A stretch of DNA of 12,577 nucleotides from Thermocaproicibacter sp036260805 (GTDB lineage: Bacteria > Bacillota > Clostridia > Oscillospirales > Acutalibacteraceae): contig DATALZ010000009.1 of the NCBI GenBank assembly GCA_036260805.1, positions 1-12,577 of the forward strand, written 5' to 3'. This document shows, one piece after another, positions 1 through 6,874 of the stretch (its first letter is position 1; each line of letters starts with the position of its first letter). The notes under the pieces are model-generated. The model was not told the DNA's origin. It did not search any database and worked only from the letters and a program-made list of their open reading frames with translations. Position numbers and translations under genes: made by a program.

Positions 1-24
1 CCACGAAACATTTTAGTTTCGTGG
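1..24 (-). terminator. Hairpin downstream of tRNA-Leu, probable terminator
   Basis: A perfect 9-bp inverted repeat (1-9 with 16-24) flanks a 6-nt loop and starts 7 nt beyond the CCA end of the tRNA gene. Its position just after a minus-strand tRNA suggests an intrinsic terminator. Any U-tract would lie outside the window, so this cannot be confirmed, and the repeat could also serve a gene to the left on the plus strand. Confidence 0.5.
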
Positions 25-30
25 CCTAGG

Positions 31-115
31 TGGTGCGGGTGACAGGACTTGAACCTGCACATCTTACGACACAAGAACCTAAATCTTGCGTGTCTGCCAA
101 TTTCACCACACCCGC
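31..115 (-). tRNA. tRNA-Leu (anticodon UAG)
   Basis: Read on the minus strand, this 85-nt stretch folds as a class II tRNA. It has a 7-bp acceptor stem GCGGGTG/CACCCGC (109-115 with 35-41), an A discriminator and an encoded CCA (31-33). The D-loop carries the usual GG, and the 5-bp anticodon stem is CAAGA/TCTTG. The 7-nt loop TTTAGGT places anticodon UAG at 79-81, followed by a long variable arm and a TTCAAGT T-loop. The long variable arm plus UAG identifies leucine; by wobble it would read CUN codons, mainly CUA. It has its own promoter at 147-175 and a hairpin downstream at 1-24. Confidence 0.97.
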
Positions 116-117
116 AT

Positions 118-144
118 ATACGCGCGGAAAAAAACCGCGTGTAT
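118..144. repeat. Inverted repeat between tRNA promoter and tRNA gene
   Basis: Ten-base arms (118-127 and 135-144) are complementary except for one position, around a run of seven A (plus strand). The expected tRNA start site near 140 falls inside the right arm, so the full hairpin would form only on read-through transcripts from the upstream gene. It has no T-tract after it in the minus direction, so it is not a typical terminator. Confidence 0.45.
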
Positions 145-146
145 GT

Positions 147-175
147 ATTATACCGTAAAATCGGCGGTTTGACAA
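147..175 (-). promoter_or_regulatory. Sigma-A type promoter of tRNA-Leu
   Basis: On the minus strand TTGTCA (170-175) is separated by exactly 17 bp from a perfect TATAAT (147-152). This predicts a start near 140 and a leader of about 25 nt before the mature tRNA. The -35 box ends 3 bp after the stop codon of the upstream gene, so the tRNA is an independent unit despite the tight packing. Confidence 0.85.
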
Positions 176-178
176 TGG

Positions 179-1447
179 TTAAAGCTTCAAAATTCCCTGT
201 TCCAGCATAGACTGCGCCGCCAGCATCGCGCCAAGCCGCCCGCTCGGATAGTTCAGAGCGCCCTGCATCCACGCGGCATAGGGCTCGCGCAGCGGTGCGT
301 CGGCGGAAAGCTCAATCGAAGCGCCGAGCGTAAATGCTCCGGCCGCCATAATCACTTTGCAGTCATAGCCGGGCATGTCCCAAGGTTCCGGAACAACAAA
401 CGAGTCTACCGGTGCGCCCTTCTGTACGCCCTGACAGAACGCGATGAGTGCATGCTCATTCTTCAGCATAACGGTCTGGATAATATCCGCGCGGGGTTCG
501 TCGAACCTCGGTGATACATCATAGCCGAATGTGTGGAACAGTGCCGCCGTAAACACAGCGGTTTTCAGTGCTTCGCCGGTTACCATCGGCGCATGGAACG
601 CACCCATGAAGAGTTCGCGGTTATTGCCCAGCGTTGCGCCGATTTCCCGCCCGGTTCCCGGCGTGGTCAGGCGGTAGGAGCAGCTTTCCACAAGGTCTTT
701 CCGTCCAGCGATGTACCCGCCGGTAGGGGCGATGCCGCCGCCCGGATTTTTAATCAGCGAACCGGCCATCAGGTCGGCACCATGCGAAACCGGCTCGTCG
801 CGCTGCACGAATTCACCGTAGCAGTTGTCCACCATCACAATGCAGTCCGGAGCTTTGCGCTTTGCGATTTCCGCTATTTTTTCGATTTCTTCTACAAACA
901 GGGATGGCCGCAGATTGTAGCCGCGCGAGCGCTGAATATACACCATGCGGATTTTCGGATTCACCCGTCGTTCGATTTCTTCGTAATCCGGCTTGCCGTC
1001 CTTTGTCAGCTCGACCTGTTCGTACTGGATGCCAAATTCCTTCAGCGAGCCGTTTCCGTCGCCTGTCAGACCGATCACTGCGCGCAGCGTGTCGTAGGGG
1101 ATGCCCGTCACGCTCAGCATGGTGTCGCCGGGGCGAAGCACCCCGAACAAAGCCACCGTCAGGGCGTGAGTTCCGCTTACAAAGTTGTGCCGTACCAAAG
1201 CATCCTCTGCTCCGAGAGCGTCGGCAAAAACACGGTCGAGCGTTTCACGGCCGCGGTCGCCGTAGCCGTAACCGGTTGATGCGGTGAAATGGCTTTCGCT
1301 TACGCCGCTTTTAATGAACGCCGCCAGCATTTTCTGCTGGTTCCAGTCGGCGTTTTCTTCTATTTTGCGGAAATACGGTTCCGCCAGTCCGGCAGCCTGT
1401 TCCGCCGCTTTTTCAATTTTCGCGTCTATTTTGAAGTATGGATACAA
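179..1447 (-). CDS. PLP-dependent methionine gamma-lyase family protein (aluminum resistance/YnbB-like)
   Basis: This is a fold-type I PLP enzyme of the family Pfam calls Met_gamma_lyase, whose members are often annotated 'aluminum resistance protein'. The true substrate is not established, so I give no specific reaction beyond a Cys/Met-metabolism-like lyase fold. Visible family hallmarks are TGYGYGDRGRETL near the N terminus, ALVRHNFVSGTHAL, the FGVLRPGD turn, MVDNCYGEF (PLP-ring aspartate) and GSLIKNPGGGIAPTGGY, which holds the likely Schiff-base lysine. I chose the TTG at 1447 (422 aa) because GAGGAG (1457-1462) lies 9 nt upstream and family members begin about here. An in-frame ATG at 1498 (439 aa) has no Shine-Dalgarno sequence. 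It is the last gene of the minus-strand cluster. A weak TTGAAC-16-TATGAA promoter-like match (1494-1521) lies between it and the DUF6440 gene; if real, its transcript would exclude the ATG. No hairpin terminator follows; the tRNA promoter begins directly. Confidence 0.88.
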   Translation of the reverse strand: MYPYFKIDAKIEKAAEQAAGLAEPYFRKIEENADWNQQKMLAAFIKSGVSESHFTASTGYGYGDRGRETLDRVFADALGAEDALVRHNFVSGTHALTVALFGVLRPGDTMLSVTGIPYDTLRAVIGLTGDGNGSLKEFGIQYEQVELTKDGKPDYEEIERRVNPKIRMVYIQRSRGYNLRPSLFVEEIEKIAEIAKRKAPDCIVMVDNCYGEFVQRDEPVSHGADLMAGSLIKNPGGGIAPTGGYIAGRKDLVESCSYRLTTPGTGREIGATLGNNRELFMGAFHAPMVTGEALKTAVFTAALFHTFGYDVSPRFDEPRADIIQTVMLKNEHALIAFCQGVQKGAPVDSFVVPEPWDMPGYDCKVIMAAGAFTLGASIELSADAPLREPYAAWMQGALNYPSGRLGAMLAAQSMLEQGILKL

Positions 1448-1525
1448 AATGTTCTTCTCCTCTGCGGCAGGCTGTACGGCCCGGCCTATTAGTTTCATAT
1501 AGAGTATGATGTTATGTTCAAAAAT

Positions 1526-1705
1526 TTATCCAACCGGGGAATCCCCAGCGGGCGCCAGAAGCGGCTTTCCATCGCGGTCAAGCAGCGGGGTCAGTCCGCC
1601 TGCGTAGCCTGCCTGCATTTCAAGATATTGAACTCCGGTCTGTGTGTCAACGATTATTTTCAGCGAACCCATACTCTGCGAATACACTGTTTCAAACCGT
1701 TTCAT
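1526..1705 (-). CDS. DUF6440 family small protein
   Basis: This 59-residue protein begins MKRFETVYSQ and contains the stretch VDTQTGVQYLEMQAGYAGGLTPLLDRDGKP, split as VDTQTGVQYL and GYAGGLTPLLDRDGKP. That GYAGGLTPLLD(R)DGKP signature is what I recall for DUF6440, a short, widespread Firmicutes family of unknown function. There is no signal peptide or membrane span. The ATG at 1705 is favoured over longer in-frame extensions because AAGGGAG (1714-1720) lies 8 nt upstream; extending further would run into the preceding acetyltransferase gene. The gap to that gene is 37 nt, consistent with co-transcription. The family appears to describe a small beta-rich domain tied to nothing known, so no function is assigned. 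Confidence 0.8.
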   Translation of the reverse strand: MKRFETVYSQSMGSLKIIVDTQTGVQYLEMQAGYAGGLTPLLDRDGKPLLAPAGDSPVG

Positions 1706-1742
1706 TCCCGTATCTCCCTTTCGTTCTAAACTGTCAATGTGT

Positions 1743-2477
1743 TTAAAATTCTGCTTCCGCCCACGCTCCGCAGGAACTGAACCCGAGTTTGCGGTAGAAG
1801 GCTTCGTTTTCGCCTTCCGCACGGAATATGTACATATTGTCCCGCTGAAGCTTCGATACCAGCGCGCTTACCGCCGTCCGCGCGTATCCCCGCAGGCGAA
1901 GGCCGGGCACGCATGCAACAGCCGAGATGACCGCAGCGTGTTCCGTCATGGCAGTACACAGCGCGCAGGCAGCCAGCCTTCCGCCCTGCCGAACCCCCGC
2001 CGTTAAAGCGGCGCCGTGGCGGGTTCGGAATGATAAATCCATGTAGAACGGTTCAAATTCCGGCACTGCGAAAGTTTCGCTCTGCGCCTGCTCCAGAAGG
2101 GAGTAGATTTCACGCGGGCCGGGGTTCGTCACCACGTCCGCCAGAGCACGCTGATCGATATTCTGCGGATGCAGCACCATGATTTCTCCGCGGGAAGAGA
2201 TTGGCAGCCCGAGATGCTTGGCAGTCTCTTCCGTGCAGGAAAGTTTTTTAATATCGAGTGTCCGAAGAAACGCAAGGAGCTCTTCCGTATCGGTCCGTTC
2301 GCCTTCCACAAGAATAGCCTCACTGTCGATCTTTGCAAGAACCGTTCCGCCGTCCTGCGCCCAGAACTGTTCAAAGGGTTCCGTCAGGCCGTAGGCGGCC
2401 GCAGCGGATAGAATTTTGCAGCCGAACGGAGAATCTTCCGGCACTTTTGGTAAATCCGAAGTAAGTAATTTCAGCAT
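1743..2477 (-). CDS. GNAT family N-acetyltransferase
   Basis: A 244-residue protein whose C-terminal half (about 140-244) is a GNAT acetyl-CoA-dependent acetyltransferase domain. The core motif A is visible as VISAVACVPGLRLRGYAR: a beta-4 strand, then the pyrophosphate-binding R-L-R-G-Y-A loop (about 194-200) and the following helix. The C-terminal AFYRKLGF matches the family's usual 'FY.k.GF' ending. The N-terminal half (about 1-135) is not recognisable to me and probably forms a second domain, as in other two-domain clostridial GNATs. The acceptor substrate is unknown. I chose ATG 2477, 7 nt after the stop of the upstream peptidase. A TTG at 2507 would overlap that gene and has no ribosome binding site. 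Even ATG 2477 has only a distant AAAGG, so translation may depend on re-initiation after the upstream gene. Confidence 0.82.
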   Translation of the reverse strand: MLKLLTSDLPKVPEDSPFGCKILSAAAAYGLTEPFEQFWAQDGGTVLAKIDSEAILVEGERTDTEELLAFLRTLDIKKLSCTEETAKHLGLPISSRGEIMVLHPQNIDQRALADVVTNPGPREIYSLLEQAQSETFAVPEFEPFYMDLSFRTRHGAALTAGVRQGGRLAACALCTAMTEHAAVISAVACVPGLRLRGYARTAVSALVSKLQRDNMYIFRAEGENEAFYRKLGFSSCGAWAEAEF

Positions 2478-2484
2478 ATAATTG

Positions 2485-3516
2485 TTATTCTGACCTTTCT
2501 TCTGCAATCATTTCAGCAAGTTCTGCAATCAGCTTCGGAGCGGCGAGAAAATCATCCTGTGTGATCATCCCGACGGGGGAGTGCAGGTAACGGCATGGCA
2601 GAGAGACCGCAATGGTGCGCACGCCGCCGCGGGAAGTATGAATTGCTCCGGCGTCGTTTCCGCCGGCAATTGCCTGTTTCGCCTGGCATTTTACCCCGGC
2701 TTTTTTCGCCGCGGCAAACGCCAGGCCGTAATATTCACGATCGTAAATCGTCCGGCGGTCCATAAAGGAAATGACCGGGCCTGCGCCAAGACGGCAGACC
2801 TGGCGGTCTTTATCTACGCCCGGAACGTCCGCCGCCGTGGTGGATTCCACCACAATCGCCGCGTCCGGCTTTACGGAGTAAGCGGCTGTTTTCGCGCCGC
2901 TCAGCCCGACTTCCTCCTGCACGGCAAAAACGAAAGTCGCGTCGTATTTCAGGCCGCTTTTCATCACGTCGATCAGGATGGCGCATCCGGCGCGGTCGTC
3001 GAGCGCCTTGCCCTTGATCATTCCGTTTGCGGTGTCGAAGATGGAGTCGAAGTTGATATCGTCGCCCGGTTTCACTTTTTCTTCCGCTTCTTCGCGGGAC
3101 AGCGCGCCAATATCTATATACAGCTCTTTTAACGGAACGCTCTTTTCGCGCTCGTCTTTCGTGAGCATATGAATCGGTTTTACGCCGATCACGCCGTGAA
3201 CACCGTTGCCGATCGTTACGGATTTTCCGGGGAGAATTCTTCGGTCGATTCCGCCCACCATGGCGAATTTCAGCAGGCCGTCGTCGGTAATGTGCGTCAC
3301 AATCAGCCCGACCTCATCCATGTGCGCGCTGATCATCAGTTTTGTTTTCGGCTTCTTCTCACCTTTTTTGAACGCGATGATGTTCCCGAGCGGAGTGATT
3401 TCAATTTTATCGGCAAGGGGGCGGATTTCCTTCAGGATCAGTTCCCGGATTTCTTCCTCTCTGCCGGAGATTCCGTGCGCCTCGCTCAGCTTTTTCAAAA
3501 GGGTCAAGTCCGCCAT
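2485..3516 (-). CDS. M42 family metallopeptidase (glutamyl aminopeptidase/FrvX-like), paralogue 1
   Basis: A 343-residue M42 di-metal aminopeptidase, normal length for the family, whose known members form large TET-type dodecamers that trim peptides in the cytoplasm. The catalytic set is intact: SAHMDEVG (H65, D67), ALDDRAG (D173/D174), VQEEVG (E201 general base, E202 ligand), VVESTTAAD (E224, where many relatives have Asp), GGNDAGAIHTSRGG and YLHSP (H312). There is no signal peptide. ATG 3516 shares one base with the stop of the upstream M42 gene (TAATG arrangement) and has a strong GGAGG (3524-3528) 7 nt upstream, so it is independently well translated. It lies inside the murD-led cluster. 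Substrate preference (acidic, hydrophobic or other) cannot be read from the sequence. Confidence 0.93.
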   Translation of the reverse strand: MADLTLLKKLSEAHGISGREEEIRELILKEIRPLADKIEITPLGNIIAFKKGEKKPKTKLMISAHMDEVGLIVTHITDDGLLKFAMVGGIDRRILPGKSVTIGNGVHGVIGVKPIHMLTKDEREKSVPLKELYIDIGALSREEAEEKVKPGDDINFDSIFDTANGMIKGKALDDRAGCAILIDVMKSGLKYDATFVFAVQEEVGLSGAKTAAYSVKPDAAIVVESTTAADVPGVDKDRQVCRLGAGPVISFMDRRTIYDREYYGLAFAAAKKAGVKCQAKQAIAGGNDAGAIHTSRGGVRTIAVSLPCRYLHSPVGMITQDDFLAAPKLIAELAEMIAEERSE

Positions 3517-4541
3517 TATTCTGCCTCCAAAATGTATTCCGCAATCAGCCGGGCGGTGTTCTCAACGTCCTGCAGATCGACGATTTCCACAGGAGTATGC
3601 ATGTACCGCTCCGGAATGGAAATCAGCGCGGTAGGCACGCCCGTTCTCGTTACGGCGATGGCGTCGCTGTTGGTCCCGGTGTCTCCGCCCATGATGTCTC
3701 GCTTATAGGGCATCTTGGATTTTTCCGCGAGGCGAATCAGCTTTTCGCCCATTTTACGGTTTAAAATCGGTGCGAAACCGATCATTGGCCCGCCGCCGAG
3801 TTTACTGCATTTTTCGGGTTCCACGGCAGGCTGCGCCGCAAAGCTTACGTCTACGGCAATTGCCTGCGTCGGGTCGGCAAGGTAAGCGCCGGTAACCGCT
3901 CCCTGACCGCCGACTTCCTCGCGCGTGCTGCAGAGGAAGGTCACGCGGCAGTTCGGCTTTTTCTCTGCGAGAAGCTGTGCGCAGCGCACCAGAGCCGCTA
4001 TGCTGCAGCGGTCGTCCAGCCCCGGCGCGGAAATGCGCCCGCCCAAAAGGGATTTCGGCTCGGTGTGGAACAGAATCCGGTCGCCGGGCTTTACGAGCTT
4101 TTGCGCCGTTTCGAAGGAACACCCAATGTCGATAACCATCTTGTCGGTCTCGGCGACTTTTTCTTCGTCGCCGCCGGTCAGGTGGGGCGGCATGCAGCAG
4201 ACGATTCCGTTGATCTTTTCTTTTCCGAACACGGTCACGGCGGTTCCGGGCAGCACCCTGCGGTCAATCCCGCCGCAGCGGTCAATGTGAAGGAATCCGT
4301 TTTCCTCAATCCCGGTTACGATCATACCGATCTGGTCGAGATGCGCATCCACAAGGATGTGTGTTTTGGAATCCGGGTCTCCCATTTCCGCCGTCAGGTT
4401 GCCAAGAGCGTCGGTTCCGGTTTTGGCGCAGGGCGCGAATTCCTTTTCCACCGCTTTGAGCGCGTCGGTTTCGTCGCCGGGCGTTCCGTCCGCTTTGCAG
4501 AGCCGGAAAATCAAATCTTTCAGTTCGTCGTTCATTTTCAT
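3516..4541 (-). CDS. M42 family metallopeptidase, paralogue 2
   Basis: A second complete M42 peptidase of 341 residues, clearly related to its downstream neighbour but strongly diverged. Ligand and catalytic positions are present: VDAHLDQIG (H67, D69), GLDDRCS (D176/D177), STREEVGGQGA (E208, E209), AVDVSFA (D231), GGDTGTNSDAI and RYMHTP (H315). At the fourth ligand it has Asp where paralogue 1 has Glu, and the substrate-side loop after it (AAQPAVEPEK) differs from AADVPGVDKD. It is cytosolic, with no signal sequence. The ATG overlaps the murD stop codon by 4 nt (ATGA, 4538-4541) with no clear Shine-Dalgarno sequence, which indicates translational coupling to murD. A second ATG lies two codons in (4535). 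Confidence 0.92.
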   Translation of the reverse strand: MKMNDELKDLIFRLCKADGTPGDETDALKAVEKEFAPCAKTGTDALGNLTAEMGDPDSKTHILVDAHLDQIGMIVTGIEENGFLHIDRCGGIDRRVLPGTAVTVFGKEKINGIVCCMPPHLTGGDEEKVAETDKMVIDIGCSFETAQKLVKPGDRILFHTEPKSLLGGRISAPGLDDRCSIAALVRCAQLLAEKKPNCRVTFLCSTREEVGGQGAVTGAYLADPTQAIAVDVSFAAQPAVEPEKCSKLGGGPMIGFAPILNRKMGEKLIRLAEKSKMPYKRDIMGGDTGTNSDAIAVTRTGVPTALISIPERYMHTPVEIVDLQDVENTARLIAEYILEAE

Positions 4542-5926
4542 TTCAGTCCGTTCACAATTTCGCGGAAGCGTTCTCCGCGGGTTTCAAAATTCGGGAACAT
4601 ATCAAAGCTCGCGCATGCAGGCGAGAGCGATACCACGTCGCCGCTCTGCGCGTTGGCGCGGCAAAGCTCCACCGCTTCTTCGAGCGAGGAAGCATGCAGA
4701 ATTTTCGGGTTTCCTTCGCTATAACCGGGCGCGGCTTTAACGGCGGCCTCAATCTTCGGAGCCGTTACGCCGATGAGCACCAGCGTCTTGACCTTGTTTA
4801 CAATCGCCGGGCCGAGCGGGTCGAACGGGATGTTCTTGTCGTAGCCGCCGGCAATCAGCAGAATCTTTTTGTCAAACAGGGAAAGCGCGCCGTTCATGGT
4901 GCGGCTCGGTGTTGTGCCGATGGAGTCGTTGTAGTAGGAGACGCCGCCCAGTTCGCGCACAAATTCGTTGCGGTGTTCCACGCCGGGGAATGTTTTCGCC
5001 ACGCCCGCCACGTCGTCCGCGTCCGCAAGGCCCCAAACCGCGCAGATGGCGGCAAGGTAGTTTTCAATGTTGTGCAGGCCGGGGATTTTAATGTCTCCGG
5101 CGTTCATTACGCGGATTTTTTTGCCGGGCAGGGAAAGGTAGATTTCCTTGTCATTGTCCATCCATGCGCCGTATTCCACCGGATGCCTGCGGCTGAACAT
5201 CAGGCACTGCCCGCGTACGCTCTCGGTGAACGAAGCGGTAACTTCGTTGTCTGCGTTGAGCACTGCGCGGCCGAATGCGTTCTGGTGCAGTATGATATTT
5301 TTCTTCGCGTCGATGTACTCCTGCATATCCTTGTGAATATCCAGATGATTCGGGGATACGTTCGTCACAATGGCGATATCCGGGCTTCTCCGCATGGAGA
5401 TCAGCTGGAAGCTTGAAAGCTCCGCAACGACGATATCGTCCGGGCCGATCTCATCAATCTGCGGCATAAGCGGAGTCCCGATATTTCCGCCCACATGGAC
5501 TTTTTTGCCTGCGGCTTCGAGAATCTTTGAGATGACGGTCGTTGTCGTTGTCTTGCCGTCGCTGCCGGTTACGGCGATGATTTTGCAGGGGCAGAGGTCG
5601 AAAAAGACTTCCATTTCGGAAGTGACCGCTGCGCCGCGCGCGCGTGCTTCGTTCAGCTGCGGCAGGTAGTATTTCATGCCCGGGGTGCGGAAGATAATTT
5701 CTTCGTTCAGGTTGTCGAGGTAGCCTTCGCCCAGAACAAGGCGGACGCCAAGCTCCTTGAGCTCTTTCGCCGTATCACCTAGTTTTTCCTCCGAACGTTT
5801 GTCGCGTGCCGTAACAATTGCACCGTGTTTTGCAAAGAGCTTTACAAGAGGCAGGTTGCTGCCGCCGAGGCCGCAGAACGCCGCTGTCTTGCCTTTTACC
5901 GACCGATAGAATTCTTCTGTTGTCAT
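4538..5926 (-). CDS. murD: UDP-N-acetylmuramoyl-L-alanine--D-glutamate ligase
   Basis: MurD is the cytoplasmic ATP-dependent ligase that adds D-glutamate to UDP-MurNAc-L-Ala in peptidoglycan precursor synthesis. The 462-residue length is normal. The N-terminal domain opens with a Rossmann-like AAFCGLGGSNLPLVKLF that binds UDP. The ATP P-loop is AVTGSDGKTTTTT (about 118-130, K125). ELSSFQL follows, DAKKN carries the likely carbamylated lysine (K208), then HNIEN (286 region), PGVEHRNEFV (about 314-323), NDSIGTTP and the C-terminal SPACASFDMF with RGERF. ATG 5926 has AAAGGA about 11 nt upstream. It heads the minus-strand cluster with a promoter at 6042-6070, and the next gene overlaps it by 4 nt. 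The window contains no other dcw genes, so murD here is separated from a division/cell-wall cluster. Confidence 0.97.
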   Translation of the reverse strand: MTTEEFYRSVKGKTAAFCGLGGSNLPLVKLFAKHGAIVTARDKRSEEKLGDTAKELKELGVRLVLGEGYLDNLNEEIIFRTPGMKYYLPQLNEARARGAAVTSEMEVFFDLCPCKIIAVTGSDGKTTTTTVISKILEAAGKKVHVGGNIGTPLMPQIDEIGPDDIVVAELSSFQLISMRRSPDIAIVTNVSPNHLDIHKDMQEYIDAKKNIILHQNAFGRAVLNADNEVTASFTESVRGQCLMFSRRHPVEYGAWMDNDKEIYLSLPGKKIRVMNAGDIKIPGLHNIENYLAAICAVWGLADADDVAGVAKTFPGVEHRNEFVRELGGVSYYNDSIGTTPSRTMNGALSLFDKKILLIAGGYDKNIPFDPLGPAIVNKVKTLVLIGVTAPKIEAAVKAAPGYSEGNPKILHASSLEEAVELCRANAQSGDVVSLSPACASFDMFPNFETRGERFREIVNGLK

Positions 5927-6041
5927 GGGAAAATCAATCCTTTCCGGAGTTTGTGCAAAAAATTAACCGCCCGGCATACACCTTGTCCACAAATCGCAGG
6001 AGAGGAAAGACCAGGCCGGTCCGATACCACTAATTGTTATT

Positions 6042-6070
6042 ATTATACGTTTGCTGCTGGTAAATATCAA
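6042..6070 (-). promoter_or_regulatory. Sigma-A type promoter of the murD-M42-M42 cluster
   Basis: Minus-strand TTGATA (6065-6070) is followed by a 17-bp spacer and a perfect TATAAT (6042-6047). The start would be near 6035, giving a leader of about 108 nt before murD. No equally good promoter appears between the next three genes, which overlap or nearly touch. Confidence 0.8.
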
Positions 6071-6140
6071 GCGAAAGAGGTCACAATAAGGATGCCGAAA
6101 CTCTTGTGGATGTCCTGTTCCGGTTTTGAAACCATGCCGC

Positions 6141-6168
6141 TTGACAATTGAAAGGAAGATGTTAAGAT
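6141..6168 (+). promoter_or_regulatory. Candidate promoter of the single-span membrane protein gene
   Basis: A perfect TTGACA (6141-6146) is followed after 16 bp by TAAGAT (6163-6168), which matches four of six -10 positions. The leader would be about 35 nt. The strong -35 and modest -10 support a real but not strong promoter. Confidence 0.6.
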
Positions 6169-6209
6169 AAGGCTATAAGTTCCAGAAACGAAAAATCTGC
6201 GGGAGCGTG

Positions 6210-6698
6210 ATGATTTTGGAAGACTGGAGAAATGAGAAAAAAATCAACCGGGTGTATTGGTATTATCAGCACAAAAAGCCAATCCGGATTGCTGCTGTTC
6301 TGCTGATTGCGGCGGCGCTATTCTACTATTTTTACAGCCCGAGAGACATTACTTATGCGGATGCTTTCGAAAAACCGCACTTCAGTTATTATCAGTTAAA
6401 AATCACCGACGGGGGAGACCATGTCAAAGTGACTTCAGATTCCCAAAAAATCAGCGAACTAATTACTGAGCTGGATTCACAAAAGCTGACGAAGGATTAT
6501 AACATGATGCCGGTTCAGGGCTGGACTTACATGCTGGATTTTTATGTGCGGGGATTTCCGGGTTATTACCGATATTCATTTCCGAATGATTTTGATAAAA
6601 AAGATGCGTTTTTTGCAAAGGCCGTTACGGGCAAATACGTTGTTCAAAATTATGATGAAGTTTATACTGTTATAAAGAATTTTTACAACAGCATCTAA
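6210..6698 (+). CDS. Hypothetical single-span membrane protein
   Basis: I do not recognise this 162-residue protein. It starts with a short basic, Tyr/Trp-rich cytoplasmic tail (EKKINRVYWYYQHKKP), then one hydrophobic helix (about 25-42, RIAAVLLIAAALFYYFY). The remaining 115 or so residues should lie outside the cell, by the positive-inside rule. This part looks like a small alpha/beta domain: HFSYYQLKITDGGDHVKVTSD, then QKISELITELDSQKL, and an end YDEVYTVIKNFYNSI. That pattern resembles the small extracytoplasmic domains of hypothetical lipoproteins, but I name no family. Start choice is uncertain: GGGAG (6201-6205) precedes GTG 6207, ATG 6210 and TTG 6216 by 1, 4 and 10 nt. The gene is visibly AT-richer than murD and the arg genes. 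It stands alone between its own promoter and a terminator. Confidence 0.7.
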   Translation: MILEDWRNEKKINRVYWYYQHKKPIRIAAVLLIAAALFYYFYSPRDITYADAFEKPHFSYYQLKITDGGDHVKVTSDSQKISELITELDSQKLTKDYNMMPVQGWTYMLDFYVRGFPGYYRYSFPNDFDKKDAFFAKAVTGKYVVQNYDEVYTVIKNFYNSI

Positions 6699-6755
6699 CA
6701 GAGTACTTTTGTACCTGCTGAAAACCCCTTCCATAATGCCCGCAAACAAGGCGAA

Positions 6756-6779
6756 AAGTTTCCCTCCGGAGGCTAACTT
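6756..6779. repeat. Inverted repeat with a perfect 10-bp palindrome, possible terminator hairpin
   Basis: Arms of 12 bases (6756-6767 and 6768-6779) match at ten positions around the exact palindrome CCTCCGGAGG (6763-6772). A run of A then seven T follows on the plus side (about 6781-6795), so it may act as a first, imperfect terminator for the plus-strand gene. It may also be part of a dispersed intergenic repeat; that cannot be decided from one copy. Confidence 0.45.
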
Positions 6780-6828
6780 CAAAAAATATTTTTTTGATTT
6801 GATTTTCGCTTGCCGAAGAAAAAAATTC

Positions 6829-6864
6829 AAGCCCGAAAAAACGCTGATACGTTCTTTCGGGCTT
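6829..6864. terminator. Bidirectional intrinsic terminator between the convergent genes
   Basis: A 15-bp stem with one mismatch (6829-6843 with 6850-6864) and a 6-nt loop lies between the plus-strand membrane-protein gene and the minus-strand EAL gene. On the minus strand it is followed by GAATTTTTTT, a good U-tract. On the plus strand it is followed by a poorer TCTGCTGTTTTT. It therefore ends the EAL transcript and probably also the opposing one. Confidence 0.85.
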
Positions 6865-6874
6865 TCTGCTGTTT

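Larger units (their letters stand above)
5938..6206. other. Divergent intergenic region between murD and the membrane-protein gene
   Basis: This region of about 280 nt holds two outward-facing promoters (minus 6042-6070, plus 6141-6168), the murD ribosome binding site GGAAAGGA (5938-5945) and a murD 5' leader of about 110 nt. I see only very short stems in the leader and no recognisable riboswitch. The two -35 boxes are about 70 bp apart, so the transcription units need not interfere. Confidence 0.6.

Noticed and set aside
1706..1822. N-terminal extension of the DUF6440 protein to 1822
   Set aside because: The added residues lie over the acetyltransferase coding end and have low-complexity, basic shadow composition. 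The strong AAGGGAG points to ATG 1705.
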